From Maribacter sp. (GTDB lineage: Bacteria; Bacteroidota; Bacteroidia; Flavobacteriales; Flavobacteriaceae), in NCBI GenBank assembly GCA_018679695.1, contig JAHHKH010000224.1, positions 1-7,373 on the forward strand: a stretch of 7,373 bases of DNA, in the 5' to 3' direction. Made by a program: the position numbers and the translations under genes. Within the stretch, counting starts at the first letter, position 1. Each line of letters begins with the position of its first letter. Below the pieces are notes generated by a model, which did not search any database, was not told the origin of the DNA, and was given only the letters and a program-made list of their open reading frames with translations. Positions 1-5,590 of this stretch are shown piece by piece.

Positions 1-76
1 AGCTAACTTGAATGGACAGTTTCATATAATCTTTCAAAGAATTATCTTCAGTTCTAATTGTCTTCTTTTTTGTCAT
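1..76 (-). CDS. DUF3822 family protein, N-terminal fragment (cut by window edge)
   Basis: Only the first 25 codons are present, starting at an ATG whose complement is at 74-76. The fragment begins MTKKKTIRTEDNS and reaches KLSIQVS at the edge. A KLSIQ-type strand right after a short polar leader is, as I recall it, how Bacteroidota DUF3822 proteins (about 260-280 residues, function unknown) begin. The start lies inside the end of the upstream 216-residue gene, with a 23-base overlap in another frame, so the two are probably translationally coupled. In related genomes the gene after DUF3822 is usually rsmD (16S rRNA m2G966 methyltransferase); that would lie off the left edge and cannot be seen. 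The assignment rests on a very short stretch plus gene order, so the family call is moderate, while the existence of a gene here is fairly likely. Confidence 0.55.
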   Translation of the reverse strand, partial: MTKKKTIRTEDNSLKDYMKLSIQVS

Positions 77-704
77 AAATTGGTGGCCAGTTGCCACTAG
101 TGCTAACTTGCTCCAAGGAACCTACTCTGATTATGTCGCCATTAATTTCCTCAACACTAACCTGTGCATTTTCACGGTCCAATAAGTCTTTAGGTTGGTC
201 GCCCAAAACAACATTCTTCTTTACTTTAGCTTCGAACACCGGTGCTTTGTACCCTCCTTTATCAATGATTGTTGATTTCATTTCGAATTTTTCACCACTG
301 GTTGCGCCGGGAACGTTCATTAGGCTTTTGTAACGATCATCATTTTTAAACAATGAATCCTTAACCGAGACAAAACCTAAAGTGTCGATGATTTTAACTT
401 CCCTTAAAAGTTCAATACCGTAAGTTTTATCCATCTCCATATATGACGAATCCCTTTGCTGGGTTATGGTATAATTACCGGTATCAACAAAAGTGATTAA
501 ACTCTTGAAATCATTGGCGTACCTGCCATTCACAGTTTTATAGGCCTCTTGCGCATTTCTAATATCCTTTAATTTCGCTACGACCTTTGCAAAGCGCTCT
601 TGTTTGACCTTTTTAAACTCCATAGGGCCCGTTACAGATTGGTAAATTAGGTATCCAAATCCGATACATGCAATCCAAAGTACAATTTGTATTATGATCT
701 TCAT
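54..704 (-). CDS. N-terminally anchored pseudopilin-like protein, function unknown
   Basis: This is a 216-residue protein with one hydrophobic segment at about residues 3-23, two lysine-rich stretches around 31-45, and an otherwise soluble body. The first third has a pilin or pseudopilin layout. A membrane helix leads into an amphipathic helix (about 32-56) carrying KLKDIRNAQEAYKTVNGRYA. This resembles the helix-then-YKxxNGRY element of type IV pilins and type II secretion pseudopilins. It is followed by a segment with a short FVDTGNYTI strand. No canonical prepilin peptidase site (G-F-x4-E) precedes the helix, so it may simply be an anchored periplasmic protein. The C-terminal half has no motif I recognise. 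It overlaps the following DUF3822 gene by 23 bases and has a plausible Bacteroidota promoter upstream. The stop is TAG. The gene is solid; the pilin analogy is an inference from pattern. Confidence 0.85.
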   Translation of the reverse strand: MKIIIQIVLWIACIGFGYLIYQSVTGPMEFKKVKQERFAKVVAKLKDIRNAQEAYKTVNGRYANDFKSLITFVDTGNYTITQQRDSSYMEMDKTYGIELLREVKIIDTLGFVSVKDSLFKNDDRYKSLMNVPGATSGEKFEMKSTIIDKGGYKAPVFEAKVKKNVVLGDQPKDLLDRENAQVSVEEINGDIIRVGSLEQVSTSGNWPPIYDKKEDN

Positions 705-738
705 TTTGTAAGTGTTAATTATATTTTAGTGGTTAACA

Positions 739-769
739 CAAATCTACAATTTTTTTGCAAACTGCCTAA
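739..769 (-). promoter_or_regulatory. Putative Bacteroidota-type promoter for the pseudopilin-like gene
   Basis: On the minus strand a TAGATTTG box (complement of 739-746) matches the Bacteroidota -7 consensus TAnnTTTG exactly. Twenty bases upstream is TTA (complement of 767-769), an imperfect version of the -33 TTG element. Transcription would start near 732, leaving a leader of roughly 27 bases before the ATG at 704. The -7 match is direct; the weak -33 element and the lack of any transcript data keep confidence modest. Confidence 0.4.
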
Positions 770-829
770 TATTTTACAATAGGATTTATGCATATTGACT
801 GGAATGGAAAATATACCTGTTTGTTGAGG

Positions 830-1006
830 TTAATCAGTCGATGGCGGGGTGTCATCAATCTCAAAGTAGAGCGGTATCCCTTGAAGTTTTAACGAATTCC
901 AATCATATTTTTTAATCGAATATCGGGGATTTGCTGAGCTTGACCAATTATCATGATTATCTTTGGTGTCTATGAATGTGCTTACCAATTCTTCATTTTT
1001 TACCAT
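830..1006 (-). CDS. Possible small ORF (58 codons) antisense to the helicase start
   Basis: An ATG-initiated reading frame of 58 codons runs from the complement of 1004-1006 to a TAA at 830-832, occupying most of the otherwise empty divergent region. Its product begins MVKNEELVSTFIDTKDN and ends IPLYFEIDDTPPSTD. The composition is protein-like (acidic, W and Y spaced, no low complexity), but I recognise no family. Its first 35 bases overlap the start of the helicase gene on the other strand, and an in-frame TGA lies seven codons upstream of its ATG, so it cannot be extended further. A GAGGA stretch upstream is too far away to be a convincing ribosome site, and no promoter box was found. It could be a real small gene, the remnant of a longer one, or chance. 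Confidence 0.22.
   Translation of the reverse strand: MVKNEELVSTFIDTKDNHDNWSSSANPRYSIKKYDWNSLKLQGIPLYFEIDDTPPSTD
958..965 (+). promoter_or_regulatory. TAnnTTTG box just before the helicase start
   Basis: TATCTTTG matches the Bacteroidota -7 consensus TAnnTTTG and ends seven bases before the ATG at 972. If it were used, the transcript would start at or next to the start codon and be leaderless or nearly so. The -33 element is poor: the nearest TTG triplets (931-933 and 940-942) are 24 and 15 bases away, against about 19-20 expected. A chance match in AT-rich DNA cannot be excluded. Confidence 0.25.
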
Positions 1007-2411
1007 TTTAAAGGAAAAATTTCCTCACGAACCTACACCAAAGCAGTCGGTCGCATTGCAACAATTGTCTAGTTTTGTTCTTTCTAAAAATGCGGAAGGC
1101 CTATTTTTATTGAAGGGTTTCGCCGGGACCGGAAAGACAACCATTGTCGGTACATTAGTCAATAATTTATGGCGAACCACAATGAAGGCTGTGTTAATGG
1201 CGCCTACAGGTAGGGCGGCTAAGGTCATGTCTAATTACTCCAAAACAAAAGCCTATACGATTCATAAGAAAATTTATTTTCCCAAAAAGCAAACAGGAGG
1301 AGGTATACAGTTTGTTTTAGCACCCAATAAACATCGAAATACCATATTCATTGTTGATGAAGCTTCAATGATCCCAGATACTCCAGCGGACTCCAAACTT
1401 TTTGAAAATGGATCACTACTCGATGACTTGTTGATGTTTGCCTATTCGGGTCACAATTGTAAATTGATTTTGATCGGGGACACGGCCCAACTTCCACCGG
1501 TTCATCTTGACTTAAGTCCGGCTTTGGATGAAGGGAAATTAGAACTCAATTATAATAAAGAGGTGACTAGACTTGAATTGGATGAGGTTGTACGGCAGTC
1601 CGAGGATTCCGGAATTTTGGTTAACGCAACCCTGCTGAGGGAACAATTACAGGGATCTTATTTTGATGAATTCAAATTTAATGTAAGCCCCTTCAGGGAC
1701 ATCGTGAGGTTAGTGGACGGCTATGAAATACAGGAAGCCATAGATACCTCCTATGCGGAGAATGGAAAAGAAGAAACAGCGCTGATCGTGCGGTCGAACA
1801 AGAGGGCAAATCTATACAATGAAAACATTCGTAGCAGGATTCTTTATTTGGAGAATGACTTGGCTGTTGGTGACTATATGATGGTGGTCAAAAACAACTA
1901 TTTTTGGTTAAAACCTACATCTGAAGCCGGTTTTATTGCCAATGGTGACATTATTGAGATTTTGGAAATATTTGCGATCAAGGAATTATACGGATTCAAA
2001 TTTGCCGAAGTGAAGGTTAAAATGGTCGACTATCCCAATCAGCGGCCATTTGAAACGGTTTTACTTTTAGATACTATAAAGGCGGTTACCCCTTCCTTGT
2101 CCTATGAGGATGGGAATAAATTATACCAAGAAGTAATGAAAGACTATGCCCATGAAAAATCGAAATACAAGAAGTTCCTGGGGGTTAAGAACAACAAGTA
2201 TTTCAATGCTTTGCAGGTAAAGTTCTCATATGCCATTACCTGCCATAAATCACAGGGTGGACAATGGAATACGGTTTTTGTGGAACAACCCTATTTGCCT
2301 AATGGTATTGACAAAGAGTACCTCCGATGGCTCTATACTGCGGTTACCAGGGCAAAGAAGCAATTATATCTGATCGGATTCAAATCCGATTTTTTTCTTG
2401 AATCGGAATAA
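972..2411 (+). CDS. Dda/RecD-like SF1B ATP-dependent DNA helicase
   Basis: This 479-residue superfamily 1 helicase shows the motifs in order: Walker A GFAGTGKTT (49-57, K55), motif Ia MAPTGRAAK (77-84), Walker B IVDEASM (127-133), motif III LIGDTAQLPPV (167-177), an arginine-containing VVRQ (206-209), motif V with YAITCHKSQGGQW (420-432) and motif VI YTAVTRAKK (455-463). This pattern and length fit the single-polypeptide T4 Dda/RecD group (5'-3' translocation on single-stranded DNA), common in Bacteroidota and often labelled AAA ATPase or RecD-like. The stretch at about 295-375 between the two cores corresponds to the SH3-like insertion of that group. It is not the RecD subunit of RecBCD: no RecB/RecC genes are nearby. 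I chose ATG 972. TTG 963 and GTG 966 are in frame but would only add three residues, and a TGA at 954-956 closes the frame. A terminator-like hairpin sits in its last codons. Confidence 0.93.
   Translation: MNVLTNSSFFTILKEKFPHEPTPKQSVALQQLSSFVLSKNAEGLFLLKGFAGTGKTTIVGTLVNNLWRTTMKAVLMAPTGRAAKVMSNYSKTKAYTIHKKIYFPKKQTGGGIQFVLAPNKHRNTIFIVDEASMIPDTPADSKLFENGSLLDDLLMFAYSGHNCKLILIGDTAQLPPVHLDLSPALDEGKLELNYNKEVTRLELDEVVRQSEDSGILVNATLLREQLQGSYFDEFKFNVSPFRDIVRLVDGYEIQEAIDTSYAENGKEETALIVRSNKRANLYNENIRSRILYLENDLAVGDYMMVVKNNYFWLKPTSEAGFIANGDIIEILEIFAIKELYGFKFAEVKVKMVDYPNQRPFETVLLLDTIKAVTPSLSYEDGNKLYQEVMKDYAHEKSKYKKFLGVKNNKYFNALQVKFSYAITCHKSQGGQWNTVFVEQPYLPNGIDKEYLRWLYTAVTRAKKQLYLIGFKSDFFLESE
2372..2396 (+). 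terminator. Intrinsic-terminator-shaped hairpin inside the end of the helicase gene
   Basis: ATCGGAT (2373-2379) and ATCCGAT (2384-2390) form a perfect 7-bp stem closing a TCAA tetraloop. It is followed at once by six T residues (2391-2396). A G-U pair at the base could extend the stem to eight. The stop codon of the helicase gene lies only 12 bases further on, so the structure is fully coding (codons for IGFKSDFF). The stem has just three G-C pairs, so it may be weak or partial. If active it would reduce read-through from the helicase into the DUF4126 and kdsB genes. Confidence 0.5.
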
Positions 2412-2434
2412 CTTAATTTAGTGAAAACCAAAAA

Positions 2435-3004
2435 ATGAACTCGGAAACTATCATAAGTATATTCTTGGGCGTCGGATTGGCAGCTTCTGTCGGTTTCCGT
2501 GTATTTCTACCCTTGTTCGCTTTGAGTCTTGCTTCTTATTTCGGTGTTTGGGAACTAAATGAAAATTGGCAATGGATTGGAAGTATGGCGGCATTGATAA
2601 CCCTCGGGGTAGCGACTTTGGCTGAAATTTTTGCTTATTTCATTCCTTGGGTAGATAATTTGCTGGATAGTATTGCGATTCCATTAGCCGCAATCGCAGG
2701 GACTGCGGTAATGGTTTCCACGGTCGCCAACTTAGACCCCGTTGTAACTTGGTCATTGGCTATCATTGCGGGAGGAGGTACCGCGACAGCCATAAAAGGA
2801 GCTGGGGCATCCACCCGATTGGCATCATCCGCTACAACAGGCGGAGTGGCAAATCCCTTGGTTTCCACAGTTGAAACCGGAACCGCAGTCGTGGTTTCCG
2901 CAGCATCGATTTTTGCACCTATATTCGCAGCCTTTCTGGTTATTGCAATTTTAATATTCGTATTTATGATTTATCGAAAGCTAAGACCAAGGGTAAAATC
3001 ATAA
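2435..3004 (+). CDS. DUF4126 family multi-pass membrane protein
   Basis: A 189-residue, very hydrophobic protein with about five membrane segments (roughly 5-30, 49-70, 80-100, 104-120, 155-179). It has the family's two glycine-rich signatures: GLAASVGFRVFLPLF near the N-terminus (14-28), and a conserved K-GAGASTR-x-ASSATTGG-x-NP loop (121-141) followed by VSTVE. The C-terminal tail RKLRPRVKS is basic and presumably cytoplasmic. The length fits the family (about 180-200). DUF4126 has no established function that I know of; the glycine and serine-rich loop hints at a transporter or channel-like fold, but this is speculation. The gene starts 23 bases after the helicase stop and ends 23 bases before kdsB, so it is probably co-transcribed with the cell-envelope genes downstream. 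Confidence 0.88.
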   Translation: MNSETIISIFLGVGLAASVGFRVFLPLFALSLASYFGVWELNENWQWIGSMAALITLGVATLAEIFAYFIPWVDNLLDSIAIPLAAIAGTAVMVSTVANLDPVVTWSLAIIAGGGTATAIKGAGASTRLASSATTGGVANPLVSTVETGTAVVVSAASIFAPIFAAFLVIAILIFVFMIYRKLRPRVKS

Positions 3005-3027
3005 CCGATCAATCTAAAAAGAAGTAA

Positions 3028-3756
3028 GTGAAAATTATTGCCATGATACCGGCGCGCTATGCAGCCTCTAGATTTCCCGCGAAATTAATGCAGGATCTTT
3101 CCGGAAAGCCTGTAATTCTCCGAACCTATGAAGCGGCCGTAAATACAGGTTTGTTCAGCGAGGTTTATGTAGTCACCGATAGTACGATTATCTATGATAC
3201 CATTGCAAATGCAGGAGGTAATGCCATTATGAGCATTGAGGAACATGACTGTGGCAGTGATCGAATTGCTGAGGCCGTTACTGATATGGACGTTGACATT
3301 ATCGTCAATGTACAAGGAGATGAACCTTTTACAGATCGTGAAAGTTTGGAAGGGGTTATTAAGGTGTTCAAGGAAGACCATTCCGGGGAGATTGACTTGG
3401 CTTCACTGATGGTTCGAATTGACGATTGGAACGAAATAAATGATCCCAATACCGTTAAAGTGATTGTCGATAACCGTAATTTTGCCCTATATTTTTCAAG
3501 ATCGCCAATTCCTTACCCTAGAGATAAGGAGATTAAGGATATCTATTATAAGCACAAAGGTATTTATGCATTTCGGAAACGGGCTCTAATGGATTTTCAA
3601 AGATTACCCATGTTACCCTTGGAAGCCAAGGAAAAGATTGAGGCAATCAGGTATTTGGAGTATGGCAAAAAAATTAAAATGGTAGAGACGCAGGTTAGTG
3701 GAATTGAGATTGATACCCCTGATGATTTAAAAAGAGCACAGGCCGCATGGAAGTAG
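3028..3756 (+). CDS. kdsB: 3-deoxy-manno-octulosonate cytidylyltransferase (CMP-Kdo or CMP-Kdo8N synthetase)
   Basis: This cytoplasmic enzyme activates Kdo with CTP to CMP-Kdo, the donor for lipid A core assembly (EC 2.7.7.38); in Shewanella the homologue uses 8-amino-Kdo instead (EC 2.7.7.90). At 242 residues it matches the family. Visible are the nucleotide-binding start IPARYAASRFPAKL (7-20), GSDR (76-79), VNVQGDEP (93-100, with metal-binding D98), the YFSRSPIP block (155-162), YKHKGIYAFRKR (174-185), EYGKKIK (211-217) and the closing IEIDTPDDL (226-234). The start is a GTG: the preceding codon is an in-frame TAA (3025-3027), and the next ATG (codon 6) would cut into the N-terminal strand. 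It overlaps the next gene by 10 bases. The neighbouring kdnB suggests the physiological substrate may be Kdo8N; the sequence alone does not decide this. Confidence 0.93.
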   Translation: MKIIAMIPARYAASRFPAKLMQDLSGKPVILRTYEAAVNTGLFSEVYVVTDSTIIYDTIANAGGNAIMSIEEHDCGSDRIAEAVTDMDVDIIVNVQGDEPFTDRESLEGVIKVFKEDHSGEIDLASLMVRIDDWNEINDPNTVKVIVDNRNFALYFSRSPIPYPRDKEIKDIYYKHKGIYAFRKRALMDFQRLPMLPLEAKEKIEAIRYLEYGKKIKMVETQVSGIEIDTPDDLKRAQAAWK

Positions 3757-4448
3757 ATTTTAGTACTATAAAAGTAATAGGTTTTGATGCTGACGACACC
3801 CTCTGGGTGAATGAGACCTATTTTCGTGAGACCGAAGAAAAATTTGCTGACCTCTTGGAAGGATTTGAAACCAAGAACAAAATTGACCAAGAGTTGTTCA
3901 AAAAGGAAATGGATAATTTGGAACTGTATGGTTACGGTATCAAAGGTTTTATGCTTTCTATGATCGAATCTGCCCTGGAGCTATCTAATAATGAGGTTTC
4001 ACAAGCAACGATTCATGAAATCCTGAATCTTGGTAAAAGAATGATTGACCATCCTGTTGAATTATTGGATGGGGTCAAGGAGGTTTTAAAGGAACTTGGT
4101 GATAAATATCGCCTGATTGTATTAACAAAAGGTGATCTGTTGGATCAAGAACGAAAACTGGAAAAGTCGAGCCTGTCTAAATATTTTCACCATGTTGAGG
4201 TTTTGAGTGATAAAAAGGAAGAGAACTATAAAAACCTTTTGGACCATCTTGAAATAGAGGTTGATGAATTTTTAATGATCGGAAATTCCCTAAAATCTGA
4301 TGTGCTACCTATTTTGAATATTGGGGCCAAAGCGGTACATGTTCCTTTTCACACGACCTGGCAACATGAGCAAGTGTCAATAAAGAATCAAGATTTCGAT
4401 TATTTGAAAATTAATGGTTTGAAAGAGATTTTGGACTATTTGAATTAA
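3747..4448 (+). CDS. HAD-family phosphatase (YjjG-like, capped), candidate sugar-phosphate phosphatase
   Basis: A 233-residue haloacid dehalogenase-type hydrolase. Motif I is GFDADDTLW (12-20), with nucleophile D14 and acid/base D16. Motif II is LTKG (126-129, T127), motif III lysine lies in SDKKEEN (K156 or K157), and motif IV is MIGNSLKSD (177-185), where the usual GD is GN, as seen in related family members, leaving D185 for the magnesium. The helical region between about 25 and 105 is a C1-type cap. This separates it from canonical KdsC (about 170 residues, cap-less tetramer). Its gene overlaps kdsB by 10 bases and ends 4 bases before kdnB, so its product probably acts in the same pathway. 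Hydrolysis of Kdo-8-phosphate is an attractive but unproven role; house-cleaning nucleotidase activity (YjjG type) is the main alternative. Confidence 0.88.
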   Translation: MEVDFSTIKVIGFDADDTLWVNETYFRETEEKFADLLEGFETKNKIDQELFKKEMDNLELYGYGIKGFMLSMIESALELSNNEVSQATIHEILNLGKRMIDHPVELLDGVKEVLKELGDKYRLIVLTKGDLLDQERKLEKSSLSKYFHHVEVLSDKKEENYKNLLDHLEIEVDEFLMIGNSLKSDVLPILNIGAKAVHVPFHTTWQHEQVSIKNQDFDYLKINGLKEILDYLN

Positions 4449-4452
4449 TGCT

Positions 4453-5580
4453 ATGGAATTAAAGGATAAGAGTGAACCCAGAATAGTATCTTCATCACAA
4501 GAAGTAAAATACCGGAATTTTCCAATGGTACCGCGCGTGGTCTTTGGTAGGGGAAGTTTTGATCAATTGGGTGAAATTTTAATGCCCAAACGTAAAAATT
4601 CGGATTCTCCCTTTATATTCTTGGTTGATGATGTTTTTGTAGGCTCCGAATTAGTGAAAAGGATTCCCGCTATTTTTTGTGATCAGATCATTTTTGTATC
4701 TACAGATGAGGAACCTAAGACGAATCAAGTGGATGCTTTGGTCCTTAAAATCCAAGGTGATTTCGAGGAGCTTCCTTCAGGTATCGTCGGTATTGGTGGT
4801 GGTTCGGTAATGGACTTGGCCAAGGCTGTGGCCATTATGATGAATAACGAAGGTAGTTCTTGTATTTACCAAGGGTGGGATTTGGTCAAAAAACCATCTG
4901 TATATCATGTGGGTATACCTACGATAAGTGGCACTGGAGCCGAGGTTTCTAGAACTACGGTATTACTGGGACCCGAGAAGAAGCTGGGCATCAATTCAGA
5001 CCATACACCCTTTGACCAAGTAATTTTAGATCCAGATTTAACGAAAGGCGTCTCGAAAGAACAATGGTTTTATACGGGAATGGATTGTTATATCCATTGC
5101 ATAGAATCGCTTAACGGGACTTTCCTGAATGCTTTTAGCCAAAGTTATGGTGAGAAGGCTTTTGAACTCTGTAAAGAAGTTTTTTTGAACGGACTAACAC
5201 CTTGTGAGTCAAGGGATAAACTAATGATGGCCTCTTGGCATGGAGGTATGAGCATTGCTTACTCACAAGTAGGTGTGGCACATGCCATGAGTTATGGGTT
5301 ATCCTATCTTCTGGGGATAAAACACGGTCTGGGCAATTGTTTGGTTTTTCAGCATTTAGAGGAGTTCTACCCTGAGGGAGTGGCGCTGTTCAAGATAATG
5401 AGGGATAAACAAGAAATAGAATTACCCGTTGGTTTATGCGCAAATTTATCAGATGATGAATTCAATACAATGATTTCGGTTTCAATGGGTATGACACCGC
5501 TTTGGGAGAATGCTTTGGGACATCACTGGAAGCAGATAGTCACACCTGCCAAGTTAAAATCGATTTATCAAAAAATTTAG
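4453..5580 (+). CDS. kdnB: 3-deoxy-manno-octulosonate 8-oxidase, iron-containing alcohol dehydrogenase family
   Basis: KdnB oxidises the C8 hydroxyl of Kdo to 8-oxo-Kdo (EC 1.1.3.48), which the aminotransferase KdnA then turns into 8-amino-Kdo (Kdo8N) in Shewanella. The 375-residue protein has the group III metal alcohol dehydrogenase layout: entry motif RVVFGRGSF (28-36), dinucleotide loop GIGGGSVMDLAK (113-124), PTISGTGAE (156-164), and metal ligands D211, H215, H277 and H291 at the spacing seen in FucO. The stretches YQGWDLVKKP, FYTGMDCYIHCIESL and GMSIAYSQVG closely resemble Shewanella KdnB as I remember it. About 20 residues precede the family core; ATG 4453 is the natural start, four bases after the HAD stop. 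No KdnA gene is in the window. A generic alcohol dehydrogenase is the alternative, but the motif agreement and the kdsB neighbour argue against it. Confidence 0.85.
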   Translation: MELKDKSEPRIVSSSQEVKYRNFPMVPRVVFGRGSFDQLGEILMPKRKNSDSPFIFLVDDVFVGSELVKRIPAIFCDQIIFVSTDEEPKTNQVDALVLKIQGDFEELPSGIVGIGGGSVMDLAKAVAIMMNNEGSSCIYQGWDLVKKPSVYHVGIPTISGTGAEVSRTTVLLGPEKKLGINSDHTPFDQVILDPDLTKGVSKEQWFYTGMDCYIHCIESLNGTFLNAFSQSYGEKAFELCKEVFLNGLTPCESRDKLMMASWHGGMSIAYSQVGVAHAMSYGLSYLLGIKHGLGNCLVFQHLEEFYPEGVALFKIMRDKQEIELPVGLCANLSDDEFNTMISVSMGMTPLWENALGHHWKQIVTPAKLKSIYQKI

Positions 5581-5590
5581 TTCCCCTTGA

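Noticed and set aside
963..971. TTG (963) and GTG (966) as helicase starts
   Set aside because: They add only three residues before ATG 972, and TTG overlaps the candidate promoter box. ATG is the better start.
972..2411. The helicase as part of a RecBCD or phage-defence system
   Set aside because: No nuclease, RecB/RecC or defence-type partner lies beside it; neighbours are core-genome envelope genes, and the Dda-like form is widespread in Bacteroidota.
4448..4461. ATG overlapping the HAD stop as a kdnB start
   Set aside because: This ATG (4448-4450) reads ATG CTA TGG AAT TAA and stops after four codons; ATG 4453 is in frame with the full enzyme.
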